DNA of 64,000 nt, from assembly GCF_032380675.1 (NCBI RefSeq), contig NZ_JAWDIX010000002.1, positions 310,001-374,000 of the forward strand, given 5' to 3'. The translations under genes and the position numbers were made by a program. The notes under the pieces are model-generated. The model saw nothing but the letters and a program-made list of their open reading frames with translations. It ran no database searches and was not told the origin of the DNA. This DNA is from Anaerolentibacter hominis (GTDB lineage: Bacteria > Bacillota > Clostridia > Lachnospirales > Lachnospiraceae). The first letter of the stretch is position 1. The number at the start of each line of letters is the position of its first letter. This document shows positions 43,621-52,015 of the stretch, in pieces.

Positions 43621-44127
43621 ATGAAAGTAAAGAAGTTTGAAGAAATATGGTTGGAAAAAATTCAGCGGCTTCGTACCTCCGGCAGGGATAGGGCTGCTGT
43701 TTTTGTTACAAGGCTGGGAAACGGCGGCGCGGTCTGGGTGTTGATTGCGGTGATCATGCTGGCTGTTCCTGGTTACAGAGCAGGAGGAAGGGGGATCATT
43801 CTCTCCCTTATCTCTTCTGTATTCTGGGGTAACCTGGTGCTTAAGAACGCGGTGGCCCGAGAGCGCCCCTGCTGGAAGAACCCGCAGGTCCCTCTGCCGA
43901 TTGAGGTGCCCGCGGACTATTCATTTCCATCCGGACATACCATGGCGTCCTTTGCGGCGGCAACTGCTATTTTTGATGTTAATGTTTGGATGGGCCTGGC
44001 AGCTTTTGTGCTGGCGGCGGCAATTGGATTTACCAGACTTTATCTCTACGTACATTATCCTCTGGATATCATCATGGGGACGGCGCTGGGCATTGTGGTA
44101 GCTCTGCCGGTCTGTATTTTTTTCTGA
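43621..44127 (+). CDS. PAP2-family membrane phosphatase
   Basis: 168 residues with four to five helices. The three phosphatase motifs are complete: KNAVARERP (K-x6-RP), PSGH in DYSFPSGHTMASF, and TRLYLYVHYPLDI (SR-x5-H-x3-D type). Members dephosphorylate undecaprenyl pyrophosphate or phosphatidic acid at the outer membrane leaflet. The ATG is preceded by a weak site. The upstream 215 bp hold an AT-rich region with a TATAAT but no clear -35. Confidence 0.88.
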   Translation: MKVKKFEEIWLEKIQRLRTSGRDRAAVFVTRLGNGGAVWVLIAVIMLAVPGYRAGGRGIILSLISSVFWGNLVLKNAVARERPCWKNPQVPLPIEVPADYSFPSGHTMASFAAATAIFDVNVWMGLAAFVLAAAIGFTRLYLYVHYPLDIIMGTALGIVVALPVCIFF

Positions 44128-44226
44128 AAACAGAGGATGAAATGATTTCCCGCCGTTCATACTAGAAGTACAGATATAGGGCAGATCGGCCTATTGACGC
44201 TGATGCTTTGGAATGGAGGAAAAATC

Positions 44227-44379
44227 ATGAATGATTATGAAAAAGAGATTTATGAGCCAAGTGAGAGAAATAGTACCCGCGACAAGAGCCAGGATAAAGA
44301 ACAGGATGCTGTGAAGGACCAGAGCCGGTATTCTTTTCCGGATAAGAGAGAAGACAGACCGGGCCCGGGAGGAAACTAA
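44227..44379 (+). CDS. Small highly hydrophilic protein, unknown function
   Basis: 50 residues, ATG at 44227 behind TGGAGGA. Nearly half the residues are charged (EKEIYEPSERNSTRDKSQ), with no hydrophobic stretch, ending in GPGGN. Composition is that of a disordered protein. No family recognised. It lies between the PAP2 gene and element copy B. Confidence 0.5.
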   Translation: MNDYEKEIYEPSERNSTRDKSQDKEQDAVKDQSRYSFPDKREDRPGPGGN

Positions 44380-44393
44380 CAGATCGGATTATT

Positions 44394-44578
44394 TATCATG
44401 GAAGTAGATAAGACTCCCGCCTCTATAGGTGGTGAGTAAATAACAAATTCGTCTTGGTGGGAGAGTATGGTCTCCTTCCAAGATAAAGCCTCCGGCGGAT
44501 TGCAGAGCCGCACAGATGTATTATGTCATGCAAAGCATGACGTGCGGCCCGCAGCAAGTACGCTGAGGCGTACTTGAA
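44394..44578 (-). repeat. Dispersed multi-hairpin element, copy B
   Basis: About 185 bp, minus orientation, closely matching copies A and C. It holds the CAAGTACGC/GCGTACTTG hairpin, the GCCGCAC/GTGCGGC stem with inner GTCATGC/GCATGAC, and an outer ATCATGGAAG stem. It follows the pilT-like gene on the same strand (71 bp away) and also the 50-aa gene on the opposite one. Confidence 0.85.
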
Positions 44579-44648
44579 TAGATACAAATAAGGGGTTACT
44601 GCAGCTGTTAGTGTTTGCAGTAACCTCTTTCTGTTTGTTTGGTCTCCT

Positions 44649-45704
44649 TTATAATTTCTTTGTCAGCATGTCCGGATTCGATGCGTAAGTCAGAGCAGTA
44701 TCCCGGCTGATAATACCGTCCTTATAAAGACCCAGCAGGCTTGCATCCATGGACTGCATTTCATTTCCGGGGGATGAGTAGATGATGCCGTCAATCTGGT
44801 GTATCTTCCCATCCCGTATCATATTGCGGACCGCCGTGTTCATCATCATGATTTCAAAAGCAGGAACCAGACGTCCGTCCACCGAGGGGACGAGCTGCTC
44901 AGAGACAACCGCCCGCAGGACAGAAGAGAGCTGAACGGCAATCTGACGCTGCTGGTCTGCCGGAAAGACGTCGATGATCCGGTCTATGGTATTGGCCGCT
45001 CCGATGGTATGAAGGGTGGAGAAAATAAGGTGGCCGGTTTCTGCCGCGGTCAGGGTGACACTGATCGTTTCATAATCCCGCATTTCACCCAGCAGAATCA
45101 CATCCGGACTTTGGCGGAGGGTTGCGCGCAGGGCGGTGAGATAGCTCTCAGTATCGCTGTTGATTTCCCGCTGGCTGACAATGCTTTTATTATGGCTGTG
45201 CAGATATTCCAAGGGGTCCTCAAGAGTAATGATATGATTCTCCCTGGTATTATTAATATAGTCTATCATGCAGGCAAGTGTGGAAGATTTTCCGCTGCCG
45301 GCCGGCCCGGTAACCAGAACCAGACCCTTTGTAAAGTCCGCAAGGCGGATTACTTTATCCGGGATGTGAAGTTCCTTCGGGTCCGGCATAGTGAATTGGA
45401 TAATACGGACAACAGCCGCCAAAGAACCCCTTTGCTTATAGGTGCTGACCCTGAACCGGGAGATTCCCTTTATGGAAAAGGAAAAATCATCGTCCCCCTT
45501 CTGAAGAAGGGCAGCTGTACTCCGGTCATTGGCCATACGGTATATTTCCCGGATGATTTCATCGGTATCGCCGGGCATAAGCCGTTTGTCATCCACGGTA
45601 TGCATGGTTCCGTTTAATTTATAGGAAAGAGGTCTGCCCGCTACGATAAATACATCGGAGGCTCCGAGAGCCACAATTTCGGTGAGGCGTTCTGTAAAAT
45701 TCAT
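44649..45704 (-). CDS. PilT/GspE-type secretion ATPase
   Basis: 351 residues. PilT-like N-terminal PAS-type domain (about 1-110) and RecA-like core with Walker A GPAGSGKSS (133-141), the Asp box ITLEDPLEYLHSHN, Walker B VILLGEMRD and the His box LIFSTLHTIGAANT. Length and motifs fit retraction-type PilT rather than PilB/GspE; the four-cysteine zinc module of PilB is absent. Last gene of a leftward pilus-like operon in which it is the only ATPase seen. Probably powers pseudopilus movement or retraction. Confidence 0.9.
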   Translation of the reverse strand: MNFTERLTEIVALGASDVFIVAGRPLSYKLNGTMHTVDDKRLMPGDTDEIIREIYRMANDRSTAALLQKGDDDFSFSIKGISRFRVSTYKQRGSLAAVVRIIQFTMPDPKELHIPDKVIRLADFTKGLVLVTGPAGSGKSSTLACMIDYINNTRENHIITLEDPLEYLHSHNKSIVSQREINSDTESYLTALRATLRQSPDVILLGEMRDYETISVTLTAAETGHLIFSTLHTIGAANTIDRIIDVFPADQQRQIAVQLSSVLRAVVSEQLVPSVDGRLVPAFEIMMMNTAVRNMIRDGKIHQIDGIIYSSPGNEMQSMDASLLGLYKDGIISRDTALTYASNPDMLTKKL

Positions 45705-45723
45705 TTATGTTATCCTTTCTATC

Positions 45724-46206
45724 TCAATCGGCATGGAGCAGATTCATTTTGTCATCCGGTTCCCATGTCTGGCTCTGTCCAGCGACCCATCTGTTTACCC
45801 TGTACAGGCAGCCGCCATCTGATTCCGGATACAGAATGAGCGCAGTGACAAACAAGTTCTGCGTCTCATTGATCATTACTTCAAAGCTGCACATATTATC
45901 CCCGGTCATGGAAAACTGCCTGTTTTGATCTGTGAGCCTTTCCATGGCCAGCTGCAGATATTCCTCCTGGGAGGAAGCATTTTCATAACATTCTTCCAGG
46001 ACGTCATCCATGGAGGCAAGCAGCTTCTCCGCCTGATTGGAAGCCTCATAGTATGCGCTCGTCCGGTCCGCCAGCTGTGCACTGAGACGATAGTCTGCGT
46101 TTGCACTGACCAGAGAGAGTGCGGCGAATGTAATCAGACACAGAAGAGTAAACACAACCAGAATGGAGGAGGTGCCCACACTGACACCAGGTTGTTTTTT
46201 TCTCAT
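45724..46206 (-). CDS. Pilus-operon membrane protein
   Basis: 160 residues: a basic start (MRKKQPGVSVGTSS), one hydrophobic helix (about 15-37), then a soluble region of coiled-coil character (YYEASNQAEKLLASMDDVLE). It resembles the minor-component/PilX-like position in such operons but lacks a prepilin Gly-Phe-x4-Glu site. The ATG overlaps the previous stop (ATGA). Family not recognised with confidence. Confidence 0.65.
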   Translation of the reverse strand: MRKKQPGVSVGTSSILVVFTLLCLITFAALSLVSANADYRLSAQLADRTSAYYEASNQAEKLLASMDDVLEECYENASSQEEYLQLAMERLTDQNRQFSMTGDNMCSFEVMINETQNLFVTALILYPESDGGCLYRVNRWVAGQSQTWEPDDKMNLLHAD

Positions 46207-46670
46207 GAGCTATCCCTCCCTGCTTTCGGAAAAACGGAATGGGTAAGATACACCTGCGTTTGAAGCGAGTAAATGGGCTCTGCTTCCGGATCGGAGATTT
46301 CCCACACTGTAATCTGTGTTGCCAGAAACGGGCTGTCGGTTTGTATCACCACATCCATCTGATAGACGGCCAAGGAACGGGTACAGGTCAGCCAGTTATT
46401 GTTATAGAATACCTGCAGGGTATCGCCGGAGGCTTCCGAATCGGGAAAGTAAGCTTTTAATTCCTCCGGGGGAGCATGGGTACCCTTTACGGCCTCCGCC
46501 ACGCTCTGTGCACAGGTCACCGCATGATTTAAATTCCTGGAATCCGTGCTCATATTATAGGAACGGACAAAAAGCTGTACACAGACGGCGCAGCCAATGG
46601 AAAAAAACAAGATAGCAAAGATCATCTCCATCAGGAACAGGCCCGATCTGGATAATGAGGTATGTTTCAT
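46203..46670 (-). CDS. Type IV minor pilin-like protein
   Basis: 155 residues. The start MKHTSLSRSGLFLMEMIFAI resembles a prepilin: short basic leader, hydrophobic N-helix and a Glu near +5 (SGLFLMEMIF), although G-F is replaced by G-L. A soluble domain with beta strands follows. It would be processed by a prepilin peptidase, which is not in the window. Translationally coupled to the next gene. Confidence 0.7.
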   Translation of the reverse strand: MKHTSLSRSGLFLMEMIFAILFFSIGCAVCVQLFVRSYNMSTDSRNLNHAVTCAQSVAEAVKGTHAPPEELKAYFPDSEASGDTLQVFYNNNWLTCTRSLAVYQMDVVIQTDSPFLATQITVWEISDPEAEPIYSLQTQVYLTHSVFPKAGRDSS

Positions 46671-46685
46671 ACTTATCTCCCCTTC

Positions 46686-46727
46686 CTGCCGCAGGCGGAG
46701 AATCCCGCAAGCGGGATTCTATGTTCT
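46686..46727 (-). repeat. Short dispersed hairpin motif within the pilus operon
   Basis: Minus strand reads AGAACATAGAATCCCGCTTG followed by CGGGATTCT, a 10-bp stem, and a CCGC-CTG-CGG stem. The left part matches the motif at 60678-60711 almost exactly over 20 nt. Confidence 0.5.
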
Positions 46728-46734
46728 AAACTGC

Positions 46735-47226
46735 TTAACTCCCCTGAACAGAACGGACGGAAACCAGCTGTTCGGTAATCTCGCCGTCCTCAGCCTCTAT
46801 GTGGATACGGTACAGGCCATCCGAGACGGCCTGAATCCGGAACAGAGACACTTCCATTATATCCTGGCCGTTTTCCGGCGCGAAGGGCTGTTCCTTCCCG
46901 ATAAAAAGCTCTTTTATAACTCCGTCATACTGATAAAGATAAGTGATATAATCGGTCCCGTCAATGGATTCTTCCAGCATAAGGACCGGAATATGTTCGG
47001 ATGTCCCAAGAGAAACGCCGTCAGCGGTATCATTCTGGCGGATCTTTTCCGTCACATAGGCCGCAGCCGTGCGGAGCGTATAATTAGAATTCATATTGGA
47101 CACTGTCTGCCTGTAAACCCGTGTGCCGGCGATCACCAGCAGCAGAGAGGAAATCACAAAAACAAAAAACAGCAGAAGAGCAGCCAGCCATTCGATAGAG
47201 CGATGTTTGGAATCAGCATACTTCAT
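46735..47226 (-). CDS. Pilin-like protein (DUF4860-type)
   Basis: 163 residues with one N-terminal helix (ALLLFFVFVISSLLLVIAG) and a soluble C-terminal domain containing LYQYDGVIKELFIG. Resembles DUF4860 proteins found in clostridial type IV pilus-like operons. No canonical prepilin cleavage site is visible. The ATG overlaps the previous stop (ATGA). Confidence 0.65.
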   Translation of the reverse strand: MKYADSKHRSIEWLAALLLFFVFVISSLLLVIAGTRVYRQTVSNMNSNYTLRTAAAYVTEKIRQNDTADGVSLGTSEHIPVLMLEESIDGTDYITYLYQYDGVIKELFIGKEQPFAPENGQDIMEVSLFRIQAVSDGLYRIHIEAEDGEITEQLVSVRSVQGS

Positions 47227-47561
47227 GGCACATCCTCCAGCGGTATCACAGTAATATCGGGAAAAATATTGGAGCCGATCGGTTGATAGTCAACATAAAA
47301 TCTAGCAGCGTTATATGTAAAACCATAGTGCTCTTCCAGATAAGAAAGACTGGGCGGATAAATCCCCTCCACCGCATAGCAGTGGACAACCATACGGTTT
47401 AAAGACTCCTCTATGCTCCGCTTTTGATCCATAGCATCCGAGCCCGAAAGCCGGTTCAGACCAAAAACAAATAGAAAGAGAACACATAATAACAACAAAA
47501 CGGGCAGCAAAACAGAATGTTTCGAAAATCCGGTATCCGCCCGACGCTTAAAACGATTCAT
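47223..47561 (-). CDS. Small pilin-like membrane protein
   Basis: 112 residues. One N-terminal helix (VLLPVLLLLCVLFLFVFG) and a short soluble domain with the pilin-associated string HCYAVEGIYPPSLSYLEEHYG, similar to the Y-P-x-S-L pattern of type IV pseudopilins. First gene after the GTGAAA hairpin array on this strand. Confidence 0.7.
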   Translation of the reverse strand: MNRFKRRADTGFSKHSVLLPVLLLLCVLFLFVFGLNRLSGSDAMDQKRSIEESLNRMVVHCYAVEGIYPPSLSYLEEHYGFTYNAARFYVDYQPIGSNIFPDITVIPLEDVP

Positions 47562-47599
47562 TCAATCCTGCCTCCCTTTGAAAACTTTAAACTCTGTTT

Positions 47600-47705
47600 T
47601 TAAGCCCGCTTTACGAGCGGCTTTCACCGAGTAATAGCATACGTGCTTTTTTACTCGTTTTCACTTCCGAAGGAACGTTTCACTGCCCCGCAGGGGCATT
47701 TTCAC
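47600..47705 (-). repeat. GTGAAA-spaced hairpin array 1 (inside the pilus operon)
   Basis: On the minus strand GTGAAA begins at 47705, 47683, 47664 and 47627. Between the repeats lie TGCCCC-TGC-GGGGCA, TTCC-TTC-GGAA, CGAGTA...TACTCG (18-nt loop) and a GCCGC/GCGGGC stem. The first cassette nearly matches the last cassette of array 2 (62236-62346), and the second nearly matches that array's second. Sits between pilC and the 112-aa pilin on the sense strand. Confidence 0.75.
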
Positions 47706-47730
47706 CCATTCTTCCTTCTTCCCTTTACTC

Positions 47731-48819
47731 TCATCCCATCCCGGACATGATTCCCATAAGAGGCAGAATAACGGAAAGCAGGATAATACCCACAATCACG
47801 GCTAATACGACGATAAGCGTGGGCTCCAGTACCGAAATCATCCGTGCAATGCGCTCGTCGGACTCTTCCTGAGCGCTGCCCGCGATCTGTTCCATCGCGG
47901 CACTCAGGTATCCGGTCCGGAAGCCGACAGAAATCATCCGGGAATAGAGACCGGAGAATATACCGGAATGATGGAGCGCGTCAGCAAAACCTGTGCCGTC
48001 TTCCATCTCCTTTTGACAGCGGGAAATCTTATCTTTTAATTTAGGACTGTCAATGAGGTCTTTTGCCATGGCAAGGCTTTCGTCCATCTCCAGGCCGCCG
48101 CCCAGAGTCAGTGCCATCGCATTGGCAAAACGTCCAAGTTCCAGCTGTTCATAGAGCCTGCGGGTTGGATAAAATCCGGCGGCTAGTCGTTTTCCGCGCC
48201 TTTTCCCTGCTTTCGTGTAGGTGAAAAAGAGTATAATGCCGGCAATGAAAATAATAACCAGTAGCACAGCCAGCGAATATTTCCGAAGCCCCTGGCCTAT
48301 GTTCATGATCGCTCTGGATATGCCGGTCATTTCGCTGCCCAGCTGGACCAGTACATCGTTGAAAACAGGCATCACCTTAATCACCAGAACGGAGATTACG
48401 CCCAGCATCATAATAACCATAATAAGAGGATAGCTCAAAGCATTTTTTACACCCCGGCGGATCTCTTCCTCCTTCTGATAATAGGAAGAAAGAGAGGCGA
48501 GCACCTCTTCCAGACGGCCGGTCTGCTCTCCGATACGGATCAGGTTCAGCGCATATTCAGGAAATACACCGGTGCCGGACAGCGCCTCGTGGAAACTGCC
48601 GGTCTCATCCAATACCTGATATATGTCATTCAGTATCTGTTTTCCTTCGCCGCCCATATCCTCCTGCAGCAGAAGAATACCCTCAATAACAGGAATACCG
48701 GCATGAAGGATGACGGACATCTGATCGAAGAAGGAGGATAGTTCACTATTTGAAAGTTTCTTTCCTGTTTTTGCTGACACGACTGGCCTCTTTTCCGCCG
48801 GAACCAGGGTCCCGGTCAA
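47731..48819 (-). CDS. Type II secretion/type IV pilus inner-membrane platform protein (GspF/PilC)
   Basis: 362 residues with the two repeated GspF domains: ELSSFFDQMSVILHAGIPVI with ALNLIRIGEQTGRLEEVL, and LGRFANAMALTLGGGLEM with SRMISVGFRTGYLSAAM. Three hydrophobic helices (about 140-160, 190-210 and 335-357). The TTG start overlaps the lipoprotein stop (TTGA), giving coupling. It is the scaffold that joins the ATPase to pilin assembly. Confidence 0.92.
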   Translation of the reverse strand: MTGTLVPAEKRPVVSAKTGKKLSNSELSSFFDQMSVILHAGIPVIEGILLLQEDMGGEGKQILNDIYQVLDETGSFHEALSGTGVFPEYALNLIRIGEQTGRLEEVLASLSSYYQKEEEIRRGVKNALSYPLIMVIMMLGVISVLVIKVMPVFNDVLVQLGSEMTGISRAIMNIGQGLRKYSLAVLLVIIFIAGIILFFTYTKAGKRRGKRLAAGFYPTRRLYEQLELGRFANAMALTLGGGLEMDESLAMAKDLIDSPKLKDKISRCQKEMEDGTGFADALHHSGIFSGLYSRMISVGFRTGYLSAAMEQIAGSAQEESDERIARMISVLEPTLIVVLAVIVGIILLSVILPLMGIMSGMG

Positions 48820-49769
48820 TAAACATATTTTGTTACATAGTTATCGGTATTTCCTATAAATTCCATCACTTTATCGCTGGAATGATTGCTGGCCGCAAAG
48901 GTAGGGTCCATTAATTTCCAGGACTTGCCGTCAAACTGGATGATGCCATTGATCCACCCGATGTCCTTAATATAAATACTGATCCAGGCATGGTAGATCT
49001 CCCCGGCATAACCTACTTCCAGCCGGGTAGGGATACGCTGTGTCCGCAGCATGGTAGCCATGAGGGCCGCATAATCGAAACAGATGCCGGTCTTTGATTC
49101 CAGAATATCATCTACAACAGGAAGATAATCCGAACGTACATCAGACGCCTTGGCGTCATCATAGACAATATTTTCCACGATATAATTATAGACGGCAGAG
49201 ACTACCTCCAGATCGGCCACGGCACCGGACGCCAGTTCTGCGCCCACGGAAACGGCCCGGGTGTCTTTGTCGAAATTCACATATTGATTGGGGTAGAGGT
49301 AAGGGCCCAGAACGTTCGTAATGCTCACATCCAGACTGCCTGCATACAACTGGGCATATTCATCCCCCTTTACGTTTTCATAAACCTTTATTTTATAGGT
49401 CCCGTCTTCCCCGGTAAGCGGGAAGGTTTCAAACGAACTGTGCAGCAGATAGGTATAGGTGATACCCGCGGGAGTGGTCAGCTGCAGCTTTACCTTTTTA
49501 TTATTGCCGGTATACTGGGCCATAATATAACCTTCCTGTGTATGGGAGGCATCTATCGTGACGGATTTATTACCCAATGTCTCCGCTGCGTCAGCGGACG
49601 GGACAAGTACCACCGGTTCTGACGAACGCACAGGGACTGTTCCGGCAGAATCCGGATTCGCATTTTTATCCGGAGGAGGGGTACCCTCATCGCTGGAACA
49701 GGAACAAAGGAGCAGACAGCACAGGATGAGAATGGGACAAATCGTGATCTTTTTCTTAAAACAGGACAT
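48816..49769 (-). CDS. Transglutaminase-like lipoprotein
   Basis: 317 residues. Signal peptide with lipobox LCSC (Cys24), a linker rich in Pro/Asp, a beta domain (about 60-160), then a transglutaminase-like cysteine-protease fold with the Cys in TGICFDYAALMATML, His in GEIYHAWISIYI and Asp in KLMDPTF. Triad complete, so catalysis is plausible (cross-linking or proteolysis at the outer face). Lies between the putative anti-sigma gene and pilC, 15 bp after the former. Confidence 0.85.
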   Translation of the reverse strand: MSCFKKKITICPILILCCLLLCSCSSDEGTPPPDKNANPDSAGTVPVRSSEPVVLVPSADAAETLGNKSVTIDASHTQEGYIMAQYTGNNKKVKLQLTTPAGITYTYLLHSSFETFPLTGEDGTYKIKVYENVKGDEYAQLYAGSLDVSITNVLGPYLYPNQYVNFDKDTRAVSVGAELASGAVADLEVVSAVYNYIVENIVYDDAKASDVRSDYLPVVDDILESKTGICFDYAALMATMLRTQRIPTRLEVGYAGEIYHAWISIYIKDIGWINGIIQFDGKSWKLMDPTFAASNHSSDKVMEFIGNTDNYVTKYVY

Positions 49770-49784
49770 AGACGGCTGTCTCCT

Positions 49785-50498
49785 TTATTTTATAGTCAGA
49801 ATTCCCTCAATCGAGTTACCCTGTTCATCTGCAACGAATATATTTAACCGTTCCTCCGGATAAGGCAGAACAATTTTGCGGCTGGCTTCGTCAGCGGAGA
49901 GAGGCAGGATTTTATCCCCCTCTGCTGTCACGGCATAAATACTGCCGAAGTCGATAGGATAAGTTCCGTCGGCCAGGGAGATAACAATCGTTTCGCCGCT
50001 CCGATAGCTGCCGGTTACCTGGGGATAGATAAAGTCCGGTTCCTCCACCTCCATGGAATAGAAGGTGGTCTGATTGTTGTAAGCCGTTACCTCCAGAGAG
50101 AGAGTACCGGTATCCTCCACAAACACGTGATAGGAATTACGGTCGCTCTTGTGGACCGGAATGGAGACCTGGTCTATGGCGGCTTTGACCGACTTTAACG
50201 GTGTCAGGCTGGTAGCCTGAAAGGAAATCACTATCTGGTTGTTGCGGTAAAAGGGGGTATCAATAAAAAGCTGGGGCTTTACCATAAAAACGGGGAGAAT
50301 CAGTGTGAGGATCAGCCCCAGAATAGCCAGATGCTGCGTCAGGGTAAAGAGCCGGATCGTATGCCTGCCTTCCGCCTGAAGCGTACTTAAAGGAGTCGTG
50401 TTGGGAACCCGGTTGCAGGCCTGAAAAACCTGAGCCAGCGTCTGTTCGGCCTGTGCCATATCAAGCTGTCCGAATTCCGGTATATTCTTCTGTGCCAT
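49785..50498 (-). CDS. Single-pass membrane protein, probable anti-sigma factor
   Basis: 237 residues from the ATG at 50498 (AAGGGAG site). A cytosolic N-terminal region (1-60), one helix (about 57-75, AILGLILTLILPVFMV) and an extracytoplasmic beta-rich domain of two Ig-like halves. Being next to the sigma factor and having one helix fits an anti-sigma role; no zinc-anti-sigma motif (HxxxCxxC) is present. I cannot name the family. Confidence 0.6.
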   Translation of the reverse strand: MAQKNIPEFGQLDMAQAEQTLAQVFQACNRVPNTTPLSTLQAEGRHTIRLFTLTQHLAILGLILTLILPVFMVKPQLFIDTPFYRNNQIVISFQATSLTPLKSVKAAIDQVSIPVHKSDRNSYHVFVEDTGTLSLEVTAYNNQTTFYSMEVEEPDFIYPQVTGSYRSGETIVISLADGTYPIDFGSIYAVTAEGDKILPLSADEASRKIVLPYPEERLNIFVADEQGNSIEGILTIK

Positions 50499-50504
50499 CT
50501 TCAC

Positions 50505-51068
50505 TCACTCCCTTTCTTTCAGCATTTTTTCCAGATGGATTTTTCCGCTGGACAGATATCGCTTTATTGTGCTGAGACTGCAGTTCATCTGTTTTCCGAT
50601 TTCCTCCAGCTTCATGTTGTGGAGGTACTTGTATGTAATCGCATCCCGCTCATGCTCCGGAAGGCTTGCCAGGGCTTCCCGAATGGTAAAGGATTCATAA
50701 TCCTTTATCACTTTCTCTCTGGGATTGTTCTCTATATTTTCATCCGGAAGCACAGAAAAAGCAGTTTCATCCAATACTTCCCACTGCTTCGCGGATTTAT
50801 TCGACATGTCGTAGCAGACCCTGAAATTAATCTGTTTTAACCAGGCTACGAAGACTTTCGGCTCCTGGAGCTTGGACAGATTTTTCAGCGCCAGGATATA
50901 TACTTCCTGAAGGGCATCCTGGGCGAGATAAGGGTCGCGCAGATACTGGTATGCGTAAGTATATTGCTTTTCATAAGTCAGACCATACAGCTCCGCAAAT
51001 GCATTGCTGTCCCCGCATTGGGCGAGTTTAACCAGAGAAGCAATATACTTATGATCAAAAAAAGCCAT
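50505..51068 (-). CDS. ECF-type sigma-70 family factor
   Basis: 187 residues from the ATG at 51068 (AAGGGGA site). Region 2 (about 8-75): LAQCGDSNAFAELYGLTYEK and YLRDPYLAQDALQEVYILAL. Region 4 (about 125-185): LPEHERDAITYKYLHNMKLE with EIGKQMNCSLSTIKRYLSSG. No regions 1.1 or 3. It starts a leftward operon of regulator, lipoprotein and pilus-like genes and probably transcribes it. The short distance to the next gene (6 bp) supports this. Confidence 0.9.
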   Translation of the reverse strand: MAFFDHKYIASLVKLAQCGDSNAFAELYGLTYEKQYTYAYQYLRDPYLAQDALQEVYILALKNLSKLQEPKVFVAWLKQINFRVCYDMSNKSAKQWEVLDETAFSVLPDENIENNPREKVIKDYESFTIREALASLPEHERDAITYKYLHNMKLEEIGKQMNCSLSTIKRYLSSGKIHLEKMLKERE

Positions 51069-51136
51069 TCCCTGTTCCCCTTCCCTTATGAAATATCGGA
51101 CTAAGTCTGACAAAAGCCGTCTTAAACTGGATTATT

Positions 51137-51823
51137 TTACAGAACTGTCTGCTTCTTCTGATATGACAGAGCGATCAGCTTGGAAGAGGAATCCAGATGC
51201 TCCTCTGTATTCAAAGCCTGCCCCAGTGAGTAACGGACCGCGCTGTCTTTATGTTTTTTATTGTAGGCTGTTATCTGCTGCTCCAAATCGGAGACGAGCC
51301 GATCGGTAAGTTCCCTGGTACAGCTGCGAATAATCATAGTGAAATCATTGCTGCCATTGCGGACAACAAATCCGTAGCCCGTTCCCACCCGCTCCAGGAG
51401 AGCGGCAAAATCCTTTAAGTGCCGGTCGCCTTTTTCATAGCCAAGTGTTCGGTTCATTTCCTCCAGACTGTCCAGCTGGACTGTGATAATGCCAAGCTCC
51501 GGCAGGGCGCCCTGCCTGGTAATCTGGGAAAGAATGGAATTGGCGCTGTTGCGGTTGGGCAGCCCGGTCATCATATCCTTGTAGGTCAGGCTGTTCAGAT
51601 CCAGCATATCCCGCTGTACATTTACGAAGAGCACCACATCGGCAATGGCAAACACAAAGCAGAGCCCGCATACCACCCACAGCAGAATACAGAGTCTGGT
51701 GACAGTGGGATCTGCAGTTCCAATCACAGCAGTACGGTTCTGCTGAAACACAAAAAAGATAACAAGCATCAGGACCAGATAAAAGATCACCTGTCCTAAT
51801 TTATATTTTCGCAGGAATTTCAT
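51137..51823 (-). CDS. Membrane GGDEF-domain protein with degenerate active site
   Basis: 228 residues: two transmembrane helices (about 10-26 and 42-64) and a GGDEF domain (about 80-228) with LTYKDMMTGLPNRNSANSIL. The active-site loop reads RNGSNDFTMI, so GG(D/E)EF is GSNDF and cyclase activity is doubtful; it may be a c-di-GMP- or GTP-binding sensor. Upstream of the sigma factor on the same strand with a 68-bp gap. Confidence 0.8.
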   Translation of the reverse strand: MKFLRKYKLGQVIFYLVLMLVIFFVFQQNRTAVIGTADPTVTRLCILLWVVCGLCFVFAIADVVLFVNVQRDMLDLNSLTYKDMMTGLPNRNSANSILSQITRQGALPELGIITVQLDSLEEMNRTLGYEKGDRHLKDFAALLERVGTGYGFVVRNGSNDFTMIIRSCTRELTDRLVSDLEQQITAYNKKHKDSAVRYSLGQALNTEEHLDSSSKLIALSYQKKQTVL

Positions 51824-52015
51824 AGTAAGTACCCTCCCCGGACATAACCTATTTGTATGACCGGCTTTATTCGGACGGAGCCCGAACGCGCCCCGTTTGT
51901 CAAAAGTAACTAATTACTTCTATTATAGCGGATTTCATTTAAAACTCAACCGGAAAGATGAAAGCAGGAGGACAGGAACGAATAGAGGCTGCCCGGCATA
52001 AGCTGAAAGGAATGA

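Noticed and set aside
44649..48819. Classical competence (com) operon
   Set aside because: The gene order, a PilT-type rather than ComGA-type ATPase, the transglutaminase lipoprotein and the absence of a ComGC-like major pilin do not fit a comG operon.
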